From: Ferrimonas sp. YFM
GTDB taxonomy: Bacteria; Pseudomonadota; Gammaproteobacteria; Enterobacterales; Shewanellaceae
Length of the DNA stretch: 64,000 nt
Direction of reading: 5' to 3'
Assembly (NCBI RefSeq): GCF_030296015.1
Contig: NZ_AP027368.1
Coordinates: 1,984,001 to 2,048,000 of the forward strand
Position numbers and translations under genes: made by a program. The notes beneath the pieces are model-generated. The model saw only the letters and a list, made by a program, of their open reading frames with translations, had not been told where the DNA came from and made no database searches. Positions within the stretch are counted from its first letter, which is position 1. Each line of letters starts with the position of its first letter. Shown piece after piece: positions 34,790 through 42,785 of the stretch.

Positions 34790-36022
34790 TCAGTGTTTCT
34801 CCGACATGGCGTCTACCGGTTGTTTGCGCAGTATCTGGCGGGCAGGGTAGAGGGCGGCGATCATGGCCGTCGCGGCGACGGTGACGAACACCATCAGGTA
34901 TTCGGTTAACTCCACTCTGGGGTAGAGCAGGGTATCGACACCGAAGGCGGCCAGCCCTTCGGCCATCATCTGCAGGTTGATGCCGGTGTGCGCCAGTACC
35001 TTCATCAGCAGGGCGCTCAGGACTACGCCCAGAAGGCCGCCGGCGCAGCCCAGCAGGGTGGTTTCCAGCAGGATAAGAACAAACACCTGGCCCTTGGGCA
35101 TGCCGATGGCCATCAGCATGCCAAACTCCCGGGTGCGCTCGAACACCGACATCAGCATGATGTTGATGATCCCCAGCCCCATGGCGGTGACATAGACCCC
35201 GAGGATGATGCCATTGCTGACGCCACTCTGAGACAAGATGGACGCCAGCATCGGCTGGATTTCGCCCCAGGCGTCGATGCGATTCTCCGCTGTGCTGACA
35301 GGCTCAAGCGAGCGGCGAACGGCGTCCAGATCTTGCGAGTCTCTGAAGTTGGACTCCGTGAGGCGCACCGCAATCTCATGCACCCCCTCGAGCCCAGCCA
35401 GGGCTTGAAGATCGCCGTGGCGGACATAGAGGTTGCTGTCGTCGAACTGGCTGGAGGGGGTCTGAAACAATCCCCGTACCCGGAATGCGGCACCGGTGAC
35501 CTCCCCGGAATGGTCGGAGAAGGTGATCACCACCTTGGAGCCCAGCCTCAGTTTCAACCTTTCGGCGGTTCGATGGGAGACCACCACGGGATTGCGGCCA
35601 TGCTCATCCAGCCACTGTCCCTCAATCAGGTGACTGGCCACCGGGGTCACCAGGGCCTCTGCGACAGGGTCCACACCCCGAATCAATACGCCCCGGGTGC
35701 TGCGCGCCGAGGCGACCATACCCTGGGTCAGGAAGCGTGGCGAGACGGCGGCCACACGCGGATGTCGCTCAAGCGCGGCCAGAATGGGGGTGGGTGACAC
35801 AATAATCCGGTCCAGTTCCGGGTTGTCCCGATAGCCTGCCCGCTGCACCTGCAGGTGGCTGGTCTGCCAGGCGATGGCGTTATCGATCATGTTGGCGTAC
35901 ATGCCGGTGAGAAACCCCATCAGGGTGATGACGCCGGTCAGGCCAAACACCATGGTGGCCAGCAAAATGCCGGTACGAAGTGGGTTACGCCACAGGTTGC
36001 GCCAGGCCAGTTTAATCAGCAT
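34790..36022 (-). CDS. FtsX/MacB-type ABC permease (second copy)
   Basis: A 410-residue inner membrane protein with one N-terminal span (after LIKLAWRNLWRNPLRTG), a large periplasmic domain, and three C-terminal spans typical of the FtsX fold (MGLGIINIMLMSVFERTREFGMLMAIG near the first). It would form a heterodimer with the permease encoded upstream, whose stop it overlaps by about ten bases. ATGATG at 36025/36022 follows GGGGG; I take 36022. The pair resembles LolC/LolE in organisation but not closely enough to be them. Confidence 0.88.
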   Translation of the reverse strand: MLIKLAWRNLWRNPLRTGILLATMVFGLTGVITLMGFLTGMYANMIDNAIAWQTSHLQVQRAGYRDNPELDRIIVSPTPILAALERHPRVAAVSPRFLTQGMVASARSTRGVLIRGVDPVAEALVTPVASHLIEGQWLDEHGRNPVVVSHRTAERLKLRLGSKVVITFSDHSGEVTGAAFRVRGLFQTPSSQFDDSNLYVRHGDLQALAGLEGVHEIAVRLTESNFRDSQDLDAVRRSLEPVSTAENRIDAWGEIQPMLASILSQSGVSNGIILGVYVTAMGLGIINIMLMSVFERTREFGMLMAIGMPKGQVFVLILLETTLLGCAGGLLGVVLSALLMKVLAHTGINLQMMAEGLAAFGVDTLLYPRVELTEYLMVFVTVAATAMIAALYPARQILRKQPVDAMSEKH

Positions 36023-37232
36023 CATCGCCCCCTTTGAGGGCATTCACCAGCTTGAGCCGGACAATGCGAATGATGGGGTAAACAAGACAAATCAGCAGCA
36101 AAGCCATGACGATGGCTATCTGGTCGGCCACCAGCTGGACCGACAACACCATGGGCATCACCGGCTCCCAGCCCAGTTCCAGCATCATCCTGGCCGCGTC
36201 TCCGCTCAGCCTGATGGGGTGTCGGGTAAACCAGGCGATCAGCGGCAGTGCCACGGCCAGTCCCATGACTATGCCGAGAGCGCCGATAAACAGAGACTCG
36301 GTCATCACCAGCTTGACCAGTTTCAGCCGGGTCATGCCGGTGGCCATCATGACCGCAAATTCGCGGCGGCGCTCCAGGGTCATCATCATCAGGGTGGCAA
36401 ACAGACCAAACCCCACCACACCATAGAGCAGGAAAATCATAAATTGACCGCCGGCCCTGTCCATCTGGATCTGTTGAGACATCTCCGGGGCGAGGGTTTC
36501 CCAGTCCAGCACCCGCTGCTCAGGGTAGAGCTCCCCCAGTGTGGTCGTCACAGGAGACAATGCCTCAAGTCCCGTGGGCTGAATCAGCCAGCTGCTGATC
36601 TGACCGTCAGTGCCGAAAAGGTGCTGAGCACTCTCTATTGGCAGATAGGCGAGAGCCGAATCAAACCCGGGCATGGCGAACCGTACTATGCCGCCCACCG
36701 CATAGAGTCCGGCGGCAGTCTGGCCACGATAGCCCTGGCCATAGAGCGCCATCTCATCCCCTACTGACAACCCCAGATGTCGCGCCAACCCTTCGCCCAC
36801 AAGGATTTGGCCGGGTTTCAGGTAGTCCCCCTCGATGACTCGAGCGGCCAATCCTGAGTAGTGGTTCTCCTGCTCCGGTGGTACGCCCATCACCACTATG
36901 CCCTTGGAGGAGTGCTCGCCTGCGGCCAGGGCGCAGGCTTCCAGTCTCGGCAACGCCATGCTTACCTGAGTCAGGGACAGGGCAGGGGCGATAAATGGGG
37001 CGCTGCCGGGAATCAGGTGATCGATGCTGTGACTTTGACGAAACTCGGGGTGTTGAATCTGAATAAGCCCGGTGGAGAGGCGGGCGGCATTGTCGATGTT
37101 GCTGTCGTAGGTACCCTCCTGCAGGCTGCGGGTCAACAGTGACAGCAGCAGGGCCAGCGCCAGGGCGGAAGCGGTCAGTAGCGTTCGCCGCTTCTGCCGC
37201 CAAAGGTTGCGCCATGCCAGGCTGAGCAACAT
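36012..37232 (-). CDS. FtsX/MacB-type ABC permease (first copy)
   Basis: A 406-residue paralogue of the next gene, starting MLLSLAWRNLWRQKRRT. It has an N-terminal span, an extracytoplasmic domain (about 45-265), and three C-terminal spans, with TLERRREFAVMMATGMTR at the usual coupling helix. It lies three bases after the LolA-like gene stop, so the order LolA-like, permease, permease, ATPase, barrel forms one tight operon. Confidence 0.88.
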   Translation of the reverse strand: MLLSLAWRNLWRQKRRTLLTASALALALLLSLLTRSLQEGTYDSNIDNAARLSTGLIQIQHPEFRQSHSIDHLIPGSAPFIAPALSLTQVSMALPRLEACALAAGEHSSKGIVVMGVPPEQENHYSGLAARVIEGDYLKPGQILVGEGLARHLGLSVGDEMALYGQGYRGQTAAGLYAVGGIVRFAMPGFDSALAYLPIESAQHLFGTDGQISSWLIQPTGLEALSPVTTTLGELYPEQRVLDWETLAPEMSQQIQMDRAGGQFMIFLLYGVVGFGLFATLMMMTLERRREFAVMMATGMTRLKLVKLVMTESLFIGALGIVMGLAVALPLIAWFTRHPIRLSGDAARMMLELGWEPVMPMVLSVQLVADQIAIVMALLLICLVYPIIRIVRLKLVNALKGGDDAD

Positions 37233-37235
37233 GGG

Positions 37236-37979
37236 TCAGTCCCTCAGCTGCTTCATCTGGGATTGGGAGAAGAACTCGTCTCCAATGGCGAAATCGAACT
37301 CGGCCTGATGGGTCTCAATCTGGGTAAGTTGCCCTGGCTTGTCGGCGGGGGCCATCTTCATCAGGGTGGCAATCTGACGCCCTCCCAGGATTTTGACCTC
37401 TGAGGTGGTCAGGGTGTTGACCAGTTCGTCAAATTCGTCGTAGAACTCGACCCGGCGCTGCAGGAAGCTTTCCTTTGCTATCCACAACTTGACTCTGGAC
37501 CAGACGACCGGTGCGTCCTCCCGGGCGATGGCGTCGATAACCCAGCAAGACTGGCCGTCGACCAGGGCGTCACCCAGCAACTGATGACGGTAGTCCACCA
37601 CGATGGAGGACTGGTTGATCAGATCGTCATTGGTGAAATCTGAACCCATCCAGGATTGACCCAGCATGGAGGGAGCTATCTTGATGATCCTCTGGATGCC
37701 CGGTACCCAGTTCCACATCTCCCGGTACCGTCGTAATGAGGCACTGCCTTTCTCCTTGGCCGGAGCGGTGATCAGCACCAGCGAGAGATCCTGGCCTTTG
37801 GTCCAGCTCTTCATGGTCATGGTGCGCGTCCACTCAGGCCTGACTATGGTCATGGTCATCTCTGAATAGCTGGAGTCCCCCCGCATCTGTTGATCGGACT
37901 GGCGAACGATCTCCAAGGCATCATCGGCCAGGGATGGCAGGGAACAGCTCAAGACCATGATGAGGAGAAACTTATGCAT
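37236..37979 (-). CDS. LolA-like periplasmic lipoprotein/lipid carrier
   Basis: A 247-residue exported protein of the 'outer membrane lipoprotein-sorting protein' group (LolA-like fold). The signal peptide MHKFLLIMVLSCSLPSLA is followed by the family opening ALEIVRQSDQQMRGDSSYSEMTMTI, MWNWVPGIQRIIKI, and the GSDFTNDDL motif. It probably ferries a lipid or lipoprotein between the permeases and the barrel encoded downstream. AGGAGG five bases ahead fixes ATG 37979; the longer frame to 38162 is not coding. Confidence 0.88.
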   Translation of the reverse strand: MHKFLLIMVLSCSLPSLADDALEIVRQSDQQMRGDSSYSEMTMTIVRPEWTRTMTMKSWTKGQDLSLVLITAPAKEKGSASLRRYREMWNWVPGIQRIIKIAPSMLGQSWMGSDFTNDDLINQSSIVVDYRHQLLGDALVDGQSCWVIDAIAREDAPVVWSRVKLWIAKESFLQRRVEFYDEFDELVNTLTTSEVKILGGRQIATLMKMAPADKPGQLTQIETHQAEFDFAIGDEFFSQSQMKQLRD

Positions 37980-38748
37980 GAGACCTCCTGGGATGAGGGC
38001 AGTGGGATCTGCTCCTGTCTGCCGTCGAGGGGGACGGTCGAGTCCACACCTGGGCGGGCAAAGATTCACCAGTCTGTTAGGACCAATATACTGATATACA
38101 GTCACTTTGGTCCATAAGCTCAGTGTGAAAAAGCACCAAGTTAAGAGTGGCTGAAAACGCACTTAATCACATTGTCTTTGTCAGTTACTGTGGTTACACT
38201 GAAAAGCTTCGGTCAATTCGATCATATAATTCAAGCGTAAGTGAATGGGGAAGCTGTGTTTAGCTTCACCAGAGTGAGAGTGCTCAGCTGATATTTTTTG
38301 CAGCAATCTGTATTGTTGCGACAAAGTCGGGTCGCCGACAGCCAGTTTTGGTTTGATGCTGTAATTATTTGCTCGTCCTAAATTAGCTGATTTTAATTTA
38401 GGCTTAATGCCAATAATCTTATGCTGGTTGTTATTTTATGAGTTCCTAATGCAAGTTTAATGCATTATCACTGGTGGTATTTTTCCGCCAATAAGGTGGT
38501 TTTTGCATGAACTGCATAGGAAACATGCAATTGATAAATGCCTAACATACTGTTTAAGCAGATTATTATCTGTTTTCTCAGCCTTTTGGCATGGTTAGCC
38601 GATCAAAAAGAATAAATATTCTTTATGTCAGCTGCTAATTTAATTGATGAGCAGGGGTCAGACATTAAGGAATAAGAGCACCAGCTCAATATAAAATGAC
38701 GAGTGGATATTTCTGCCGGTCAACCTGACGTTTCCAGATATAAGGACT
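37980..38748. other. Long AT-rich intergenic region
   Basis: About 770 bases, with the part from 38150 on markedly AT-rich. It separates the leftward Lol-like operon from the rightward hypothetical gene and must carry both promoters. It contains the palindrome at 38080-38113. I see no gene, RNA family or repeat array. The low GC suggests either horizontally acquired DNA or a curved regulatory region. Confidence 0.5.
38080..38113. promoter_or_regulatory. Palindromic operator candidate before the Lol-like operon
   Basis: GGACCAA at 38080-38086 and TTGGTCC at 38107-38113 form a 7-bp outer inverted repeat around an inner ACTG/CAGT pair spaced by ATATA. It lies about 100 bases upstream of the LolA-like start in an AT-rich promoter-like stretch. 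A repressor of the operon could bind here; none is encoded next to it. Confidence 0.5.
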
Positions 38749-39300
38749 ATGAAAATGGTACCTATGGGTTATATGGCCAAGCGTATAATCGCTAAGCCAG
38801 ATTGGTTAAAGAATGCGAATGTAAAAAGACTTTTCTCGGTCAGTGGTTGTAACTCCCATAACCTTATCTGTGCCGAGCAAGATGAGTCTCTGCTTAACGG
38901 ACACTGGATGCTTAACCGCCGCGCCGAAGCGGACCGGGCCCTTGTGGTCGAGGCAGACGATGATGCGCAGCCTCAGACCTTCTATTACGAGCTCTACCCC
39001 GAGCAGTGGAATGACTGCCTTGGTGAGTGGGAGGCTTTCTCCGTGGACAGCAAGCGCGCGGTGACCATTGAGGTGCCTCAGTCCCCAACCCTCGAGGGCT
39101 TCGACATCGTCAGCTTTGCTTTCGGCAGTCAGCCCGAGTGCTCTCTGCTCTCCTGCAGCCATCTGGCGGAAAGGGTATGCGTCAATGAGCAGTGTCTGCT
39201 GCCTACGCTGGAGGAGGCCAAGACTCTGTTGGCGTCCGGTGAGTTTCACGGCTGCGAACCTGGCCCCTACCGTATCCTGGCTGTCTACTCTCTCAACTGA
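38749..39300 (+). CDS. Hypothetical protein of a marine-gammaproteobacterial family
   Basis: A 183-residue soluble protein without a signal peptide. The start MGYMAKRIIAKPDWL and NVKRLFSVSGCNSHNL resembles a family of unknown function I associate with Vibrio and Shewanella. The remainder is acidic with seven cysteines (SLLSCSHLAERVCVNEQCL, HGCEPG). AAGGA lies upstream; either ATG 38749 or ATG 38755 could be used, the second having the better spacing. Preceded by AT-rich DNA. Function unknown. Confidence 0.7.
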   Translation: MKMVPMGYMAKRIIAKPDWLKNANVKRLFSVSGCNSHNLICAEQDESLLNGHWMLNRRAEADRALVVEADDDAQPQTFYYELYPEQWNDCLGEWEAFSVDSKRAVTIEVPQSPTLEGFDIVSFAFGSQPECSLLSCSHLAERVCVNEQCLLPTLEEAKTLLASGEFHGCEPGPYRILAVYSLN

Positions 39301-39526
39301 TCCCTCTGAGGCAGCCATTATGGTCGATTACCACATGAGGTAATCGGCCGGCCCACAACCTCCTTGACACTATCTTTCTGAATCGCCAATCTTTTCCGCT
39401 TAATGCCGGCCTGCGGGCGAGAGGCGAGAATCGCTGTCCTTACATCCCGGACGGCTAGCGAGTTCCCAGTATTGGGCCCATGCTCACAGGACGTGAGAGC
39501 CAGGCCAGATAATCACAAGGACGATC

Positions 39527-40699
39527 ATGAAGTATCAGACACTACTCCTTTGCGCCGGTCTAATGGTGGGCTGCGCCAGCACGGAACCCGTTCCGGACAG
39601 CGCCCGGATCACGCCCGCCCCGACGGTCTTCGAACTGATAGACTCCAGCCAGTTCGGTCCCAGGCCGGCCATCAGGGAGGAGTCTGAGTTGTTCCAGCTG
39701 CCCCAATCGGAGCGAGACAGCTTTCTGAGTTTCTACACCGCCCAGGACAATCTGTCGGTGCCGGGCCACCGGCGGCTGTACCACTACCTTGAGAACAGCA
39801 TGGACAACTTCACCTACTATGGTGCGACCTACACGGCATCAGAGGTGGTGGAGAAGGGCGCCGGCAACTGCCTTTCCCTGGCGATTCTGACCACGGCCTA
39901 CGCCAATCTGGCGGGGATAGAGGTGGAGTACCTGGGGGTGACCACCAACCCTGTCTATCTGAAGAGGGAGAAGTTTGGCCTGATCTCCAACCATGTGCGC
40001 ACTCGACTCTACGATCCTGAGTTCCAGCCAGAGGAGGGGGTGGTCTACGCCAGGCGTCCCAATGTGGTGGTGGACTATTTCCCAACCGCCAACAACTGGC
40101 AGAAGGGCTCGGTCAGCCACGCCGCCTTTATGGGGATGTATTACCGCAACTTGGCGGCGGAAGCCTTGACCACGAACCAACTGGGGCAGGCAGGCTGGCT
40201 GGTCACCCAGGCCTTGGAGTGGGACCCCAACAGTGGTGACAACATCAACTTACTGGCAGTGATCTACCGCAACATGGGCCTGATCGAGCTCTCGGAGAAG
40301 ATCTACCTGTTTGGTTTGAAGGCCAATCCGGATCATCTGGATCTGTTGTCCAACTACCGTTTACTGCTTCGCCGGCAGGGCAGGGGAGAGGAAGCGCAAC
40401 AACTGACGCAAAGGATTGAGCAATCCACAGACCCCAGTCCGTTTCGCTGGCTCGCCCTGGGCGACCAGAGTTTCCAGTCCGGAGACTACCGTCAGGCTCT
40501 GCGCTACTACCAAACCGCCATCGAGCGGGCGCCCTATCTGCATCATGGTTACGCCGGTAAGGGAAAGACGCCGTTTAAGCTGGGGCGAAAGGGGGAAGCC
40601 AAACAGGCGTTGGCCATGGCGCTGCAGCACACCCATGAGGATGAGCAGGAGGAGTTGTATCGAGCAAAACTGGCAATACTCACCGACCCTGAGAGTTAA
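39527..40699 (+). CDS. TPR lipoprotein with transglutaminase-like N-terminal domain
   Basis: A 390-residue exported protein with lipobox MVGCAST, hence probably outer membrane anchored. The first half contains GNCLSLAILTTAYANLAGIEVEYLGV, the Cys-containing helix of the transglutaminase-like fold, followed by a His (SNHVRTRLYD) that could be its partner. The second half has three or more tetratricopeptide repeats (AGWLVTQALEWDP, LSEKIYLFGLKANPD, YRQALRYYQTAIERAP). TPR proteins of this type assist envelope assembly. Function unknown. Confidence 0.8.
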   Translation: MKYQTLLLCAGLMVGCASTEPVPDSARITPAPTVFELIDSSQFGPRPAIREESELFQLPQSERDSFLSFYTAQDNLSVPGHRRLYHYLENSMDNFTYYGATYTASEVVEKGAGNCLSLAILTTAYANLAGIEVEYLGVTTNPVYLKREKFGLISNHVRTRLYDPEFQPEEGVVYARRPNVVVDYFPTANNWQKGSVSHAAFMGMYYRNLAAEALTTNQLGQAGWLVTQALEWDPNSGDNINLLAVIYRNMGLIELSEKIYLFGLKANPDHLDLLSNYRLLLRRQGRGEEAQQLTQRIEQSTDPSPFRWLALGDQSFQSGDYRQALRYYQTAIERAPYLHHGYAGKGKTPFKLGRKGEAKQALAMALQHTHEDEQEELYRAKLAILTDPES

Positions 40700-40731
40700 A
40701 TCGTGTTGAGGAGACTCCGCCTCTTGCTCTA

Positions 40732-40747
40732 ATATTGCATACAATAT
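40732..40747. promoter_or_regulatory. Second copy of the FCD-regulator operator
   Basis: ATATTGCATACAATAT, the exact reverse complement of the palindrome at 20295-20310, lies 21 bases before the peptidase ATG. It overlaps a TAATAT -10 box (40730) that has TTGAGG (40706) at 18 bases as a -35, so binding would block transcription. Confidence 0.75.
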
Positions 40748-40768
40748 TCAAATGAGGTGAAAGTCGAT

Positions 40769-41989
40769 ATGACCATAGGTGTGGGTGGGTCTGATCCCGA
40801 ACATGAACTGCAGCAGTTGGAGACAATGACCCAAGGGCTGCAACCCATAGGTGCACAAGAGTACCGTCAGCGGCAGGTGGCGGCTACCACAGCCATGAAG
40901 GCACAGGGAGTACGTGCCCTGTTCATCAATGCCGGGGTCAATCTGAACTACTTTACCGGCCTTAAGTGGTCCCCCAGCGAGCGCATGGTCGGGGCGCTGC
41001 TGATGGACAGTGGTGATCTTGTCTACATCGCCCCCCATTTCGAGTGGGATACCTTAAAAGAGTTTATGCAGGTGTCGGCGCCCATCGCCGGTTGGCATGA
41101 GCACGAGTCTCCCTATGAATTGGTGACCGGTCTTCTGAATGACCATGGCATCGCCGCCGGCAAGGTGGCGGTTGACCCATCGGTTCCCCTGTTTCTCTAC
41201 GACGGGCTGAAGCTGGCAGGTGCCAAACTGGACTGGATTAATGGCGCAGCCCTGTTTCAGTCTCTGCGTGCCCGCAAGAGTGACTCTGAACTGGCTCTCA
41301 TGCAGTGTGCCAAGAGCATGACCCTGGAGGTGCACAAGGCGGCAGCCAGAATTCTTCGTCCCGGCATCACCACCACCGAAGTGGTGGCGTTTATCGATAA
41401 GGCGCACCGCAAAGTCGGTGCCCCAGGTGGCTCCAGTTTCTGCATCGTCCTCTTTGGTCTGGCCACCAGTTTCCCCCATGGCGTTAAGGAGCCTCAGGTG
41501 TTGCAAGAGGGGGACTGGGTGCTGATCGACACCGGCTGCATTGTTGAGGGGTACCATTCGGACATCACCCGCAGCTACTGCTTTGGCGAACCCAATGAGC
41601 GCCAGCGCCTGGCCTGGGAGGCGGAAAAGGCCGCCCAGTTGGCCGCCTTTGATGCCGCCCAGCCGGGTCGTCCCTGTGAGTCGGCGGATTATGCCGCCCG
41701 AGAAGTGTTGTGCTCCTATGGTTTTGGACCCGACTACCGCCTTCCAGGCCTGCCTCATCGCACCGGCCATGGTTGCGGCATGGAGATCCACGAGGGGCCC
41801 TATCTGGTGAGGGGGGAAACCCAGCCACTGGCTCCCGGCATGGTGTTCTCCAATGAGCCCATGCTGGTCCTGCCCGGGGAGTTTGGTGTCAGGTTGGAGG
41901 ACCACTTCTACCTTACCGAGGCTGGCCCGCGCTGGTTCACCGAACCGGCTTACAGCATCGATGACCCCTTCGGTTACCGCAGGGGATGA
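40769..41989 (+). CDS. M24 family Xaa-Pro-type peptidase
   Basis: A 406-residue pita-bread-fold metallopeptidase related to Xaa-Pro dipeptidase and creatinase. All five metal ligands are present: D254 (LIDTGC), D265 (HSDITRSY), H334 (RTGHGCG), E363 (FSNEPM) and E377 (RLEDHFY). It has a creatinase-like N-terminal domain. The shared operator with the hydroxyproline locus suggests it frees proline or hydroxyproline from Xaa-Pro peptides such as collagen fragments. A GTG at 40757 overlaps the ribosome site, so ATG 40769 is preferred. It has no signal peptide, so it acts in the cytoplasm. Confidence 0.9.
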   Translation: MTIGVGGSDPEHELQQLETMTQGLQPIGAQEYRQRQVAATTAMKAQGVRALFINAGVNLNYFTGLKWSPSERMVGALLMDSGDLVYIAPHFEWDTLKEFMQVSAPIAGWHEHESPYELVTGLLNDHGIAAGKVAVDPSVPLFLYDGLKLAGAKLDWINGAALFQSLRARKSDSELALMQCAKSMTLEVHKAAARILRPGITTTEVVAFIDKAHRKVGAPGGSSFCIVLFGLATSFPHGVKEPQVLQEGDWVLIDTGCIVEGYHSDITRSYCFGEPNERQRLAWEAEKAAQLAAFDAAQPGRPCESADYAAREVLCSYGFGPDYRLPGLPHRTGHGCGMEIHEGPYLVRGETQPLAPGMVFSNEPMLVLPGEFGVRLEDHFYLTEAGPRWFTEPAYSIDDPFGYRRG

Positions 41990-42073
41990 TGGCCCCCTGG
42001 GGCGGCGAAAAGTCGTCGCCCCGACCGGTGACATGGAGTAACTTGGTAGTCAGGCTTCACACGGAATCTGTGT

Positions 42074-42610
42074 ATGAGTTACATCAAACTGGCGCTTCGG
42101 GCTCTGGAGCGCAACGATCTCAAGTTCGTCCACCACCTCAATAACAACCGCAACATCATGGCCTACTGGTTCGAAGAGCCCTATGAATCTTTCGATGAGC
42201 TGGAGCAGTTGTACAACAAGCATGTCCACGACAACGCCGAACGCCGGTTTGTGGTGGAGGACGTGGATGGGGAACTCATCGGCCTGGTGGAGTTGATTGA
42301 GATCAACTACATCCATCGCAGCGCCGAGTTCCAGATCATCATTGCCCCTGAGCATCAGGGCAAAGGGCTGGCCAGGCAGATGATCAACAAGGCTTTGGAT
42401 TACTCCTTTACCATCCTTAACCTGCACAAGGTCTATCTGCTGGTGGCCCTGGAGAATGAGCGGGCCCTGCACCTTTATCGGGAGTGCGGTTTCCTGGAGG
42501 AGGGCCATCTGGTTCAGGAGTATTTCATCAACGGTCGCTATTGTGACGTAAAACGGATGTACATTCTGCAGCATCAGTACCTTGCGCTGCACTCAGGCTC
42601 ACCGGAGTAG
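42074..42610 (+). CDS. speG: Spermidine N1-acetyltransferase SpeG
   Basis: A 178-residue GNAT enzyme that acetylates spermidine and spermine to limit polyamine toxicity. It is nearly colinear with Vibrio cholerae SpeG: LRALERNDLKFVHHLNNNRN, YWFEEPYESFDELEQLYNKH, AERRFVVEDVDG, IIIAPEHQGKGLAR (acetyl-CoA loop) and LYRECGFLEEGHLVQE. Length and motifs are complete. It is monocistronic; an imperfect GC-rich hairpin follows at about 42615-42655. Confidence 0.96.
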   Translation: MSYIKLALRALERNDLKFVHHLNNNRNIMAYWFEEPYESFDELEQLYNKHVHDNAERRFVVEDVDGELIGLVELIEINYIHRSAEFQIIIAPEHQGKGLARQMINKALDYSFTILNLHKVYLLVALENERALHLYRECGFLEEGHLVQEYFINGRYCDVKRMYILQHQYLALHSGSPE

Positions 42611-42785
42611 GGCAGAGGATCGCGATGGTGACCAGGATCACGATCGCGCCTCTTTACTCTCATGACCGAATTATCATCAGCTTGGAATAAGGTTGTAACA
42701 AAGTGGGTTTTGACCTGCGATCCTTTGAAGGCTAGTATCGTGGGGTTTTGAATCTATTAGCTCCATATATCATAAGGATATGCTG

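Noticed and set aside
39325-39346. Terminator after the 183-residue hypothetical gene (CGATTACC/GGTAATCG)
   Set aside because: An 8-bp stem exists but no T run follows; the evidence is too weak to call.
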